Assembly: GCF_002834235.1 (NCBI RefSeq)
Contig: NZ_NNBY01000035.1
Coordinates: forward strand, 62,001 to 126,000
Direction: 5' to 3'
Source of the DNA: Ruminococcus bromii
GTDB lineage: Bacteria; Bacillota; Clostridia; Oscillospirales; Acutalibacteraceae
Length of the DNA stretch: 64,000 nt
Positions 1-8,279 of the stretch are shown here, one piece after another. The position numbers and the translations under genes are program-made. The stretch's first letter is position 1, and every line of letters starts with the position of its first letter. A model generated the notes under the pieces. It ran no database searches and was not told where the DNA came from. It saw nothing but the letters and a program-made list of their open reading frames with translations.

Positions 1-2280
1 AAGAACATACTTAATCTTGTAGCCTGTACGCTTTGCCGTATCAATCAACTTTTTATTATTGATAAGGTCGTTGTAGATTTTATAGTAGGTTGTGTGCTTG
101 AATTCGGGATTGTAAGCTCTCTGTTCACCCTCGCTTGTTGTAACAGGCATTGCATTGTACATACGCCAGGTGGGTGAAAGCAGAATCTGCTTTTTATCGT
201 TATTGATAAGTCCGTCATATCTGCCGATGCCTGTCATCTTGAGAATGTCAAAATCCTGATAGTTGTAAACATGGTTGCTCAGGTTTTTGTACTCATACTT
301 TGACGCAAGGAAGTACATCTGTGTGTTGTCAACAATTCTCTGCTGAGCCATTGCACACTTCTGAACCGAAAGTCCATGCTGTAAGCACATTGAAGGGAAG
401 TTGCACAAACCTCTGATGAATCTTGAACGATCCATACTGTAGCCGTTGAACGGGAATACATTTGAGTTTGTAATGAGCGCAATATCGGTATTGAGAAACA
501 GCATTTTGTGCTTGAATGAACGGTTCTTGACAGGTTTAAGTCCGTCAGCCTTTAGTCGCTTGTAATCGGAAGTGTTTTTGTCAATGATATAGTATCTTGA
601 AATGCCGTCCTTTTTGTCTGCACAATATCTGTAAAGATATTCACAGCTGTCACCGCCCTTGTACAGCTTATCGTACATGAGCCAGATTTTCTTGTTCTTG
701 AAGAAAGGTCTTGTAAGCCAATACTGAATTCTTGTAATGAAGCTGCGTTTACTCTCCATGAAAACATATGGGAGAAACTTGAGTTCTCTCTTGAATGTAT
801 CCATAGCAGATGCGTGGCAGATTACAATTGTGCTTGAGTTGTCAATATAGGCAACATACTTGTTGAATCTCCAGTAGGAGTTCTTTGGCTTGATTGTAAA
901 CTTAGACCAATGGTGCAGGAATGAAAGCTTGAGCGGAATAATTGAATCCTTGTATCTTGCAAAGAATGCAACCGTCTGCTGAGGCTTTTCGGGATCAAGC
1001 TCAAGCTCAAGGTGGAAGGTGAATTTCTTGTACGCACTGATGCCGAAATATTTTGTCAGAGAATAACGGTCTGTGTTTGTAAGAACCTGTCTTTTGTCGC
1101 CAAACTGAACATAAAGCTCAAAATCTTCAAGGTCAAAAACCTGTCTGAACGAGCCGTCAATAACAAGCTTGCCGTCACGGTAGTCCATAACATGCATACC
1201 GACTCTCTGGTCTGTAAGCTTAGAAATATAGACATTGTTGCAGTTGAGGTAAACCTCTTTTTTGCCCTCGGAATATTCAAAAGGCATATCCTTGAAAACA
1301 CAATTGTGTTTTATCATATAGAACATCTCGGCGGCTTCCTCGCTGTAGCCGAGAGAAACATACTTGTCTTTGTTAAGAACAAAACCGTCATTTGCAAACT
1401 TAAAACATTCTCTTGCTGTTTCAAAGAAAACCGCAAGCTCTTCATCGTTCATATTACGCTTGTTACGGTTGTTCATATTTGCAAGGAACTTTGTTGTAAT
1501 ATTGAAAACAATATAGAACTGAATAAACAGCGGAATATTTCCGTCCCTGTCCTTGCTGTCATTGATGAGAGGCTTTAAGAAGTTGTTAAGCGAATCTGTG
1601 TACCAGTCCTTGTAGTTTGTGGGAACATAGTACATAAAGTCATCGCTTACAGGCATAAAGTAGTCAAATTCAATCTCGTCAAGATATACATACTCCGGAT
1701 AATCAAGCTGAATTCTGAGTGCAAAATCGTCTGCGCTTTCGTACTTGAGCTTGTTGTTCATTTTGTATGATTTGAAAATTTCAGCTCTGTAAAAAGTACC
1801 CGTAAGCTCAAGATTGATGAGGTTGGGATTATCAAAAAGGTTGACAACGCTTGATTCAAGCTGACCTTTGTTAAGTCTGAATTCCTTTTTCTCTCTGAAA
1901 ACAGGGTTTACGCAAAATCTGTGACCGGCAACAAAAGGAATTTTTTCCTTTTTGTTGAACACCTTAATGCAACTTTCAAAATAGTTATCGCTGAAAGTGT
2001 CGCCGCAATTGCACACCGTGATATATTTGCCTGTTGCTTTTGACGCAGCAAGGTTGCAGGCATCGGCAAAGCTTTTAACCGACTTTGCATAAATCACCTT
2101 GCACATTGACATACTGCCGTTTGCAATTTTGCCTGAAGTTTTGTCTGTTGCGTCAACAATAAGCACTTCAATGTTCTCTTGATTAATATTCTTTTGCTCG
2201 GATATCGATGACAGAGTATCTATTAATTTGTTATTGCTCTCAAGAAAGGGGACAATAACAGAAACAATTATACCGCTCAT
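1..2280 (-). CDS. GT2 glycosyltransferase / CDP-glycerol glycerophosphotransferase-type fusion (partial, C-terminus beyond window)
   Basis: All 760 codons read to the window edge are open, so the C-terminus is missing. The ATG at 2280 follows a clear GGAGG. Residues 1 to about 230 look like a GT2 domain (start MSGIIVSVIVPF, then VLIVDATD and a putative metal site in VCNCGDTF). From about residue 560 the protein matches the CDP-glycerol glycerophosphotransferase fold of TagF/TagB: LQHGLS with the conserved His, GRYDGL and LSPTWR. Such two-domain proteins build or decorate poly(glycerol/ribitol phosphate) teichoic acids or capsules at the inner face of the membrane. The middle 200 to 300 residues have a beta-rich linker look I cannot name. 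The family is clear; polymer and substrate are inferred. Confidence 0.82.
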   Translation of the reverse strand, partial: MSGIIVSVIVPFLESNNKLIDTLSSISEQKNINQENIEVLIVDATDKTSGKIANGSMSMCKVIYAKSVKSFADACNLAASKATGKYITVCNCGDTFSDNYFESCIKVFNKKEKIPFVAGHRFCVNPVFREKKEFRLNKGQLESSVVNLFDNPNLINLELTGTFYRAEIFKSYKMNNKLKYESADDFALRIQLDYPEYVYLDEIEFDYFMPVSDDFMYYVPTNYKDWYTDSLNNFLKPLINDSKDRDGNIPLFIQFYIVFNITTKFLANMNNRNKRNMNDEELAVFFETARECFKFANDGFVLNKDKYVSLGYSEEAAEMFYMIKHNCVFKDMPFEYSEGKKEVYLNCNNVYISKLTDQRVGMHVMDYRDGKLVIDGSFRQVFDLEDFELYVQFGDKRQVLTNTDRYSLTKYFGISAYKKFTFHLELELDPEKPQQTVAFFARYKDSIIPLKLSFLHHWSKFTIKPKNSYWRFNKYVAYIDNSSTIVICHASAMDTFKRELKFLPYVFMESKRSFITRIQYWLTRPFFKNKKIWLMYDKLYKGGDSCEYLYRYCADKKDGISRYYIIDKNTSDYKRLKADGLKPVKNRSFKHKMLFLNTDIALITNSNVFPFNGYSMDRSRFIRGLCNFPSMCLQHGLSVQKCAMAQQRIVDNTQMYFLASKYEYKNLSNHVYNYQDFDILKMTGIGRYDGLINNDKKQILLSPTWRMYNAMPVTTSEGEQRAYNPEFKHTTYYKIYNDLINNKKLIDTAKRTGYKIKYVL

Positions 2281-2310
2281 AGTACCTCCAGAAAAAAATT
2301 ATCTCATTAG

Positions 2311-2338
2311 ATTATACCACAGTTAGTGAAAAATGCAA
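2311..2338 (-). promoter_or_regulatory. Promoter of the GT2/TagF-like gene
   Basis: On the minus strand a TTGCAT -35 box lies 16 bp from a perfect TATAAT -10 box (2311-2316), about 30 bp upstream of the start codon. Confidence 0.6.
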
Positions 2339-2411
2339 ACTTTTCTTTGATATTGTATGTCGCAAATTTGCGGAAAACAAGGTAATATGTTGAAATTTTA
2401 ATAAGCAGTAA

Positions 2412-2444
2412 TAAAAAACAGGCGACAGTCCGAAAACTGCCGCC
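2412..2444 (-). terminator. Rho-independent terminator after the UPF0340 gene
   Basis: Read on the minus strand, a 9-bp stem with one G-T pair (arms 2421-2429 and 2436-2444) is followed by TGTTTTTTATT. Confidence 0.7.
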
Positions 2445-2461
2445 CGTCAATTGTAATAAAA

Positions 2462-3004
2462 TTAAAAGCTGTCGTCATAAACGGCACGGCAACCGCCGAT
2501 GAATTTAGGACGGGTTCTTGCGGCAAGCAGAATTGCCTGTCCGATATGGTCAATGCCGAGTCTTACGGGTACGGCAACTCTTTTAAGGTGCATGCCGATA
2601 AGTGTTCCGCCGATGTCAAGACCTGCGTCAGCCTTGATTTCTTCAAGTGCAACGGGATCTTTGAATGTTTTGTATGCTGTTGTGGCAAACGAACCGCCTG
2701 CCTTTGGCTGTGGAACAACATTCACGATTTCAGCGTTCGGAACAGCCTCTCGCTCAACGATGATTGCACGATTGAGGTGTTCACAGCATTGTGCGGCAAG
2801 GTAAATTTTTCTTTCGCAAAGCACTTCGTATATACCCTTGAAAACAGCCTGAGCGGTTTCAAGACTTGAATTGTGTCCGATAGTTCCGCCTGCAACCTCG
2901 CTTGAAGAACAGCCGATTACAACAATACTGCCCTCTTTAAGCTTGGCAACATCGCAAAGCTCATTACAAGCCTGTTTTGCCTGAGCATAAATTTCTTCAT
3001 ACAT
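2462..3004 (-). CDS. UPF0340 / TIGR01440 family protein (YwlG-like)
   Basis: A 180-residue protein starting MYEEIYAQAKQACNEL. The ATG at 3004 is preferred over an in-frame TTG nine bases upstream because the AAGGAG abuts that TTG and is properly spaced (7 to 8 bases) from the ATG. The sequence matches the UPF0340/DUF436 family (B. subtilis YwlG): GCSSSEV near residue 34, the EHLNRA segment, and a C-terminal RTRPKFIGGCRAVYDD. The family is widespread in Firmicutes; I know of no established biochemical function. It is a single-gene unit with its own terminator. Family assignment is confident, function unknown. Confidence 0.88.
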   Translation of the reverse strand: MYEEIYAQAKQACNELCDVAKLKEGSIVVIGCSSSEVAGGTIGHNSSLETAQAVFKGIYEVLCERKIYLAAQCCEHLNRAIIVEREAVPNAEIVNVVPQPKAGGSFATTAYKTFKDPVALEEIKADAGLDIGGTLIGMHLKRVAVPVRLGIDHIGQAILLAARTRPKFIGGCRAVYDDSF

Positions 3005-3261
3005 ATATGTCAACTCCTTGGTTATGTAAATTTTATTCTGATTATATTATACCATTCTTTTTGCAAAGTACAAGTTTTTAATGCAAATGACAGCAAAAGA
3101 CATAGAAATGTTAAAATGGTTCTTGAAATTTTAGATATATAGGGGTATAATAAGACAAATAGATTTATTCTGCAAGTGTTGAAGAAATTTCAGAGCTTTA
3201 CAAAAATCTTATATAACAGCATAAAACTGATAATTACTTTCGTTCATATTTACTCCCGAAA

Positions 3262-3300
3262 AGGTTTGCGGTCAATTTTGGTCGCAAGCCTTTTTGCTTT
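3262..3300 (+). terminator. Stem-loop with U-tract and no evident + strand gene before it
   Basis: A 12-bp stem (AGGTTTGCGGTC pairing with GGTCGCAAGCCT, three G-T pairs) is followed by TTTTTGCTTTG on the + strand. No intact + strand gene precedes it: 3005-3260 holds only short fragments such as a 17-codon ORF at 3081 and a frame ending ASVEEISELYKNLI at about 3230. It may mark a lost gene or a small RNA. Confidence 0.55.
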
Positions 3301-3301
3301 G

Positions 3302-3330
3302 TTTACATTAATTTTTTAATGTGGTAAAAT
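3302..3330 (+). promoter_or_regulatory. Promoter of the GNAT acetyltransferase gene
   Basis: TTTACA, a 17-bp spacer and TAAAAT stand directly after the stem-loop and 66 bp before the acetyltransferase start. Confidence 0.5.
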
Positions 3331-3396
3331 AAATGTTGAAGGTTTCGGCAAAACGAAATTGCACAAGGTATTTTTATATGATTGGAAGATGAAATT

Positions 3397-3873
3397 ATGT
3401 GTGAAGTAACAATAAGACGGGCAAAATTTAAAGACATACCGCAGCTTGACAAGCTCCTTTTTGAGGTTCACAAGATTCACAGCGATATCCGCCCCGACCT
3501 TTTTACAGTCGGTGAGAAGAAATACACAGACGAGGAGCTTGAGCGAATAATTGTTGATGAGCAAAAGCCGATTTTTGTTGCAGAACATAACGGAAAAGTA
3601 AAAGGATATGCTTTTTGTATTTTTAAGCAGGATCTTGAAAGCAAGTCGGTCACAAATATAAAAACCCTGTATATTGATGATTTGTGCGTTGACGAGGATA
3701 CAAGAGGAATGCATATCGGTACAAAGCTGTATAACCATGTTATTGATTTTGCCCGAAAAAGCGGTTGCTATAATGTTACGCTAAATGTGTGGGCAGGCAA
3801 TGACGGTGCAATGAAATTTTACGAGCGTATCGGTTTTAAGGTTCAAAAAATTGGTATGGAAACAATTCTCTAA
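3397..3873 (+). CDS. GNAT family N-acetyltransferase
   Basis: A 158-residue single-domain GNAT protein. The ATG at 3397 is chosen over an upstream in-frame TTG (3382) because the GGAAG at 3384-3388 would be inside the longer form. The N-terminal segment CEVTIRRAKFKDIPQL is the usual beta1-alpha1 opening; YIDDLCVDEDTRGMHIGTKL is close to motif A, with R/G-x-x-G-T/K for acetyl-CoA pyrophosphate binding; NVWAGNDGAMKFYERIGF is the motif B end. It transfers an acetyl group from acetyl-CoA to an amine; the substrate cannot be told. The next gene starts 34 bases downstream on the same strand, so the two are probably co-transcribed. Confidence 0.88.
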   Translation: MCEVTIRRAKFKDIPQLDKLLFEVHKIHSDIRPDLFTVGEKKYTDEELERIIVDEQKPIFVAEHNGKVKGYAFCIFKQDLESKSVTNIKTLYIDDLCVDEDTRGMHIGTKLYNHVIDFARKSGCYNVTLNVWAGNDGAMKFYERIGFKVQKIGMETIL

Positions 3874-3907
3874 AAGAAATATATAAATTTTCGGGTATGG
3901 TGATAAG

Positions 3908-6517
3908 ATGAAAAAAATTGCAGTCGGTATTCTGGCTCATGTCGATTCGGGAAAGACTACGCTTTCAGAGGCTCTGATGTACTCCTCAGGCAACATAACA
4001 AAGCTTGGTCGGGTTGACCACAGGGATTCGTTTCTTGACACTTTTTCGCTTGAGCGTGACCGTGGAATTACAATTTTTTCAAAACAGGCGGTTATGAAGT
4101 ACAACAACACGGAATTTACTCTGCTTGACACACCCGGTCATGTTGATTTTTCGGCAGAAGCAGAGCGTACACTTCAGGTGCTTGACTACGCAATTCTTGT
4201 AATCAGCGGAACTGACGGCGTTCAGAGTCATACCTGCACACTTTGGAAACTGCTCAAAAAGTACAATGTGCCGTGTTTTATCTTCGTCAACAAAATGGAT
4301 CTTGACGGTGCGGACAAGCTTTCCGTTATGGCACAACTGCGTACAGGGCTTGACGAAAACTGCGTTGATTTTACCTATCCGAACTCCGACGGCTTTCGTG
4401 AAAGTGTTGCCGTATGTGATGAAAAAATTCTTGAAAAATATTATGAAACAGATGCCGTTGAAAAGACCGACATAACAGGTGCGATTAAGGAACGCAAAAT
4501 CTTTCCGTGTATGTTCGGTTCGGCACTCAAACTTGACGGTGTAAAGGCATTTTTGAATCTGCTTGACGAATACACGGTTATGCCCTCTTACGGTGCTGAG
4601 TTCGGTGCAAAGGTCTATAAAATTGCAGAGGACAATCAGGGCAACCGCCTTACATTTATGAAAATTACGGGCGGAAGTCTTAAAGTGCGTGAAATTCTCC
4701 AAAGCGAAAAAAATACCAATGCCGAAAAGGTAAACAGAATAAGAATTTATTCAGGCGAGAAATTCACAGCCGTTGAGGAGGCTGTTGCAGGAACCGTTTG
4801 TGCGGTAACGGGAATAACATTCACTTCATCGGGTGACGGCTTGGGTGTTGAGAAAAATTCCGGAGTTCCCGTACTCGAACCTGTTTTGACTTACAAGGTT
4901 GAATTAGAGGATGGGACAGACGCCCACACGGCTCTCACAAAGCTGAAAACGCTTGAAAACGAAGATCCTCAGCTAAATGTTGTGTGGAACAGCAGACTCG
5001 GTGAAATCCACATCCGCCTTATGGGTGAAATTCAGCTTGAGGTGCTGAGGTGCATAATAAAAGAGCGTTTCGGTATGAATGTATCGTTCAGCACAGGCAG
5101 TATAATCTATAAAGAGACAATTGAAAATACGGTTGAGGGTGTCGGTCATTTTGAGCCGTTAAGACACTATGCAGAGGTTCATCTCCTTTTGAAACCAGCA
5201 AAGCGTGGCAGCGGAATTACAATTAATTCCCGTTGCAAAGAGGACTTGCTCGACCGCAACTGGCAAAGGTTGATTCTTACTCACCTCTGTGAAAAAACAC
5301 ATCTCGGTGTGCTGACAGGCTCGCCGATTACAGATATTGAAATCACGCTTGTTTCGGGAAAAGCTCACGCAAAGCATACCGAGGGCGGAGATTTCAGACA
5401 GGCAACCTACCGTGCCGTAAGACAGGGACTGCGCTCGGCAAAGAGCATTCTGCTTGAGCCTGTTTATGATTTCACGCTTGAAGTGCCTAACGAAAATGTG
5501 GGACGGGCAATGTCAGATATTCAGCGGATGAGCGGTACTTTCAATTCTCCGGAAGCCAAGGGAGAAAATTCCGTTCTCACAGGTACTGCACCCGTGTCCG
5601 AAATGGGCAACTATACAAAAGAAGTTATGCAGTACACTCACGGCAGAGGCAGACTTTCGTGCAGTCTTAAAGGCTATGAGCCGTGTCACAACAGCGATGA
5701 AGTTATTGCACAAATCGGCTACGATTGCGATGCCGATGTTGACAATCCATGCGGTTCTGTGTTCTGTTCTCACGGAGCAGGCTACAATGTGCCGTGGAAT
5801 GATGTCGGCGAGCATATGCATCTGCCGAGTATTCTCGATGCTCCGAAAGACGATGAAATCGGCACAAACAGCGAAAACGCTTTTGCAAAGTGCAAAACTC
5901 AGGACGATATTTTTGCTCTCGACAAGGAGCTTATGCAGATTTTTGAACAGACCTACGGTCCTGTGACACGCAGAAAACACGCTCCCGAAAAGCGTCATGT
6001 CAAGGTGGTTTCGTCAATTGACAAGGCGGCTGAAAAGTATAAAAAATCCCCCGTGTATGACGGCACGGAGTATCTGCTTGTTGACGGCTACAATGTTATT
6101 TTTGCGTGGGAACACCTCAAAGAGCTTTCTGAAAGAAGTCTTGACGGTGCAAGGCACGCTCTGATAAACATTCTCTGCAACTATCAGGGCTACAGCAAGT
6201 GTAACCTTATTCTCGTGTTTGATGCGTACAAGGTAAAGGGCGAACACAGAGAGGTTGAAACCGTGAATAATATCAGCATTGTATATACCAAAGAGGCAGA
6301 AACCGCCGATATGTTCATTGAGAAAACATCTCACAAGCTTGCCAAAACCAACAAGGTGCGTGTCGTAACATCCGACGCACTCGAACAGATGATAATTCTG
6401 GGCAACGGTGCGTTGCGTGTTTCATCAAGAGCATTTTTAGAAGAAGTCAGACAAGCCGAAAATGAAATCAGAGAAATAATAAATTCTTCAAACGAATTAA
6501 ACAATAATATGAATTAG
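3908..6517 (+). CDS. TetM/EF-G-like ribosomal GTPase fused to a Rae1/YacP-type NYN nuclease domain
   Basis: An 869-residue protein. Residues 1 to about 640 follow translation GTPases of the TetM/TetO ribosome-protection branch: P-loop AHVDSGKTT (10-18), switch region RGITI (52-56), DTPGHVDF (74-81), NKMD (128-131), then EF-G-like domains II to V, including LKGYEPC and a Cys/His-bearing GSVFCSHGAG stretch common in clostridial relatives. From about residue 718 a second domain begins, EYLLVDGYNVIFAW, then LVFDAY and TADMFIE, with the acidic residues of NYN/YacP nucleases. B. subtilis YacP (Rae1) cleaves mRNA in the ribosomal A site. TetM-type proteins are about 640 residues, so the C-terminal 150 are an addition. 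Tetracycline resistance is possible but unproven; a role in ribosome rescue or mRNA quality control is an inference from the fusion. Confidence 0.85.
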   Translation: MKKIAVGILAHVDSGKTTLSEALMYSSGNITKLGRVDHRDSFLDTFSLERDRGITIFSKQAVMKYNNTEFTLLDTPGHVDFSAEAERTLQVLDYAILVISGTDGVQSHTCTLWKLLKKYNVPCFIFVNKMDLDGADKLSVMAQLRTGLDENCVDFTYPNSDGFRESVAVCDEKILEKYYETDAVEKTDITGAIKERKIFPCMFGSALKLDGVKAFLNLLDEYTVMPSYGAEFGAKVYKIAEDNQGNRLTFMKITGGSLKVREILQSEKNTNAEKVNRIRIYSGEKFTAVEEAVAGTVCAVTGITFTSSGDGLGVEKNSGVPVLEPVLTYKVELEDGTDAHTALTKLKTLENEDPQLNVVWNSRLGEIHIRLMGEIQLEVLRCIIKERFGMNVSFSTGSIIYKETIENTVEGVGHFEPLRHYAEVHLLLKPAKRGSGITINSRCKEDLLDRNWQRLILTHLCEKTHLGVLTGSPITDIEITLVSGKAHAKHTEGGDFRQATYRAVRQGLRSAKSILLEPVYDFTLEVPNENVGRAMSDIQRMSGTFNSPEAKGENSVLTGTAPVSEMGNYTKEVMQYTHGRGRLSCSLKGYEPCHNSDEVIAQIGYDCDADVDNPCGSVFCSHGAGYNVPWNDVGEHMHLPSILDAPKDDEIGTNSENAFAKCKTQDDIFALDKELMQIFEQTYGPVTRRKHAPEKRHVKVVSSIDKAAEKYKKSPVYDGTEYLLVDGYNVIFAWEHLKELSERSLDGARHALINILCNYQGYSKCNLILVFDAYKVKGEHREVETVNNISIVYTKEAETADMFIEKTSHKLAKTNKVRVVTSDALEQMIILGNGALRVSSRAFLEEVRQAENEIREIINSSNELNNNMN

Positions 6518-6530
6518 TTTATGGATAGCC

Positions 6531-6560
6531 TGTAGGGGCGTTCATTGGACGCCCGCCTTG
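6531..6560. repeat. Short palindromic repeat, copy 1 (GTAGGGGCG type)
   Basis: TGTAGGGGCG is followed by a small dyad GGGCGT...ACGCCC. A second copy of the leading motif with a related dyad lies at 6617-6645. Confidence 0.6.
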
Positions 6561-6616
6561 ATGATACATTTTGTTTATTTTCGTATGTTTTGATGTGATG
6601 AAAACGGTGTATTGAT

Positions 6617-6645
6617 TAGTAGGGGCGAACACGGTTCGCCGCTAT
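6617..6645. repeat. Short palindromic repeat, copy 2 (GTAGGGGCG type)
   Basis: AGTAGGGGCG followed by the dyad GGCGAAC/GTTCGCC with a three-base loop. It shares its first ten bases with the copy at 6531. The two stand in tandem between a gene and its terminator, like dispersed intergenic repeats of many Clostridia. Confidence 0.6.
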
Positions 6646-6646
6646 A

Positions 6647-6690
6647 TAAAAAGCCGACAGATACATTCTTGTATTCTGTCGGCTTTTTTA
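6647..6690. terminator. Bidirectional terminator between the GTPase fusion gene and the XRE regulator
   Basis: A 14 to 15-bp stem (AAGCCGACAGATACA against TGTATTCTGTCGGCTT, one bulge) is flanked by A-run and T-run, so it can end transcripts from both sides. The stop codon of the XRE gene lies inside the T-run. A near copy occurs at 8280-8326. Confidence 0.8.
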
Positions 6691-7023
6691 ATTTCTGTTA
6701 GGCTTGTTTTTTTCAAGCAAAAGTGCAAAATCTATCAGCAGTTTATTTTCGTCCGAAGAAAGATTTTTGGTTATTTCTGCAAGCTGTTTTATTGTGGCGT
6801 TATTGTTAAGTTCAAATTCACCAATCAGCAAATCATCGGGAGAAACTTCAAGGGCATTGCATACCTTTATCATACATTCAAGTGACATTGCAACAGAACC
6901 TGTTTCAAGGTGTGACATATGAATTGTTGAAATGTCGATAATTTCCGCAAGCTGTGCCTGCGTGAACCCTTTTTGCTTTCTGTATTTTTTAATTCTGTTA
7001 CCTATTTCTTTAAGGTTTAGCAT
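6688..7023 (-). CDS. XRE-family transcriptional regulator
   Basis: A 111-residue protein. Residues 6 to about 62 form a Cro/C1-type helix-turn-helix: IGNRIKKYRKQKGFTQAQLA, then DISTIHMSHLETG as recognition helix, and CNALEVSPDDLL. The C-terminal 45 residues (TIKQLAEITKNLSSDENKLL) are a typical small dimerisation tail of clostridial XRE proteins. It faces a zinc-ribbon membrane protein gene across a 125-bp region holding two copies of an ATCTTTTAAAAGGAT-like palindrome, one beside its own start and one inside the opposite promoter. Self-repression and control of the divergent genes are inferred from that arrangement. Confidence 0.88.
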   Translation of the reverse strand: MLNLKEIGNRIKKYRKQKGFTQAQLAEIIDISTIHMSHLETGSVAMSLECMIKVCNALEVSPDDLLIGEFELNNNATIKQLAEITKNLSSDENKLLIDFALLLEKNKPNRN

Positions 7024-7045
7024 TGTTTATCACCAAGTAAATATT

Positions 7046-7117
7046 ATCTTTTAAAAGGATAAAAATAAATAAATTATTAAAGATAGTATTGCTTTTAAAA
7101 GGATAGTATGCTATAAT
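7046..7117 (+). promoter_or_regulatory. Divergent control region: two palindromic operators and a promoter
   Basis: The 14-mer CTTTTAAAAGGATA occurs at 7048-7061 and 7092-7105, 44 bp apart; each is a near-perfect palindrome around TTTTAAAA. The second copy overlaps a good + strand promoter: TTGCTT (7089-7094), 17 bp, TATAAT (7112-7117). A repressor on this site would block RNA polymerase. The neighbouring XRE protein is the obvious candidate. Confidence 0.65.
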
Positions 7118-7148
7118 AAATACAAATTATTACTGAGGGTGATATGTT

Positions 7149-7712
7149 GTGTTTTGTAGTAATTGCGGCGAGAAAATTGATGACAGTTCTTCTTTTTGTA
7201 AAAACTGCGGTGCAAAGATTACAAATAATGACAAAACCGAGCGAGTTCAGCTGAAATGCAAGGAATGCGGCGGTGTGATGACAGCCGACAGCAGTAACAA
7301 AACCCTTCATTGCCCATATTGCGGTTCAGACGAAGTTATAGTGTACGGTGATGCAGTTGAGGTTGAACGAATAAAAAACGATACCTATAAGGAAATGGAA
7401 TACAAAAAATGGGAGAGAGCAGACGAAAAGGAGCGGAAAAAAGAAAAGGAAAAAGCTGATGAAGCGTACAGAAAAAGCGGATTTGGCATTGTTGCAATAA
7501 TCGGTGCGATTGTTTCTGCGCTCTTTTTAATCGGTTCATACAGTATTAACAGATGGGGCAATGTTGTTGTAACGGCAATTCAACTATTACTGTTTGTTGT
7601 CTCAGTTCTTATCAGAAAAGAAATAATAAAATGCTCAAACAGAGGAATACCTGCCTTATTGACAACTATAGGTTTATTGTTGATAATTCCCTTTTTAATT
7701 TTTAGCAAATAA
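7149..7712 (+). CDS. Zinc-ribbon domain membrane protein
   Basis: A 187-residue protein. The GTG start at 7149 fits the GAGGGTG eight bases upstream and gives an immediate zinc ribbon: CSNCGEKIDDSSSFCKNCG (residues 3-21), typical of the zinc_ribbon_2 family. A second ribbon (CKECGG ... CPYCGSDEV) follows at about 37-60, then a Lys/Glu-rich stretch likely to be helical (80-115), and three hydrophobic segments (about 117-139, 145-162, 168-186) that should be transmembrane helices. The zinc-binding part would face the cytoplasm. Function unknown. A lipoprotein gene follows 37 bases downstream in the same apparent operon under the XRE-controlled promoter. Confidence 0.78.
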   Translation: MFCSNCGEKIDDSSSFCKNCGAKITNNDKTERVQLKCKECGGVMTADSSNKTLHCPYCGSDEVIVYGDAVEVERIKNDTYKEMEYKKWERADEKERKKEKEKADEAYRKSGFGIVAIIGAIVSALFLIGSYSINRWGNVVVTAIQLLLFVVSVLIRKEIIKCSNRGIPALLTTIGLLLIIPFLIFSK

Positions 7713-7749
7713 ACAGAATCGTTCTGTTATTATAAAGGAGAGTAAAACT

Positions 7750-8262
7750 ATGAAAAAGAAAAAATTATTTGCCGTTGTGGCAATGTCGCTTGCAATACTT
7801 ATGTCTGTGTCATTGTCAGGCTGCGGAAAAGACAGCAGTTCAGAAGATGATGCGAAGGAATCAACATCCGTAGTGTCGGAAATTTCAGATGAATCAAGTG
7901 ATGTTGAGTCTGAACCCGAAACCGAAAAGCCTAAAAAGGAAGAAAGTTCAAAGAAAGAGCAAAGCTCCAAAAAAGAGAGTTCAAAGGAAGAAAGCTCCGA
8001 AAGTGAAGAAGTTTCTTCATCCTTCAAAGAAACAATGGACGAGTACGAAGAGTTTATGGACAAGTATGTTGACTTTATGAAAAGCTATGATGCAAATGAT
8101 GTAACAATGCTTTCCGAATATACCGAACTTTTGAGTCAGTACAACACATATATGGACAAGGTTTCAAAAATTGATGAGGACGAACTTTCATCGGCTGACC
8201 TTGCATATTATCTTGATGTTACAAACAGAGTGAACAAAAAACTTCTTGAGGTTCAACAATAA
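7750..8262 (+). CDS. Ser/Lys/Glu-rich lipoprotein of unknown function
   Basis: A 170-residue protein with AAAGGAG before its ATG. The N-terminus has KKKK, a hydrophobic stretch and the lipobox LSGC at 22-25, so it should be lipid-anchored outside the membrane. Residues 26 to about 95 are low complexity, with repeated SSKKE/SSKEESSE blocks that look like a flexible wall-spanning linker. The C-terminal 75 residues (FKETMDEYEEFMDKYVDFM onward) are an acidic helical domain seen in many clostridial lipoproteins I cannot name precisely. It probably shares a transcript with the zinc-ribbon protein upstream and ends before a strong terminator. Confidence 0.78.
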   Translation: MKKKKLFAVVAMSLAILMSVSLSGCGKDSSSEDDAKESTSVVSEISDESSDVESEPETEKPKKEESSKKEQSSKKESSKEESSESEEVSSSFKETMDEYEEFMDKYVDFMKSYDANDVTMLSEYTELLSQYNTYMDKVSKIDEDELSSADLAYYLDVTNRVNKKLLEVQQ

Positions 8263-8279
8263 TTTAATTAAAAATAAGC

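Noticed and set aside
1012..1578. 188-codon open frame on the + strand
   Set aside because: It lies wholly inside the GT2/TagF-like gene on the other strand, has no ribosome site and reads as a Val/Lys/Asn-rich shadow.
4079..4702. 207-codon open frame opposite the GTPase fusion gene
   Set aside because: It is antisense to conserved G-domain codons, with Cys/Phe-rich shadow composition and no start signal.
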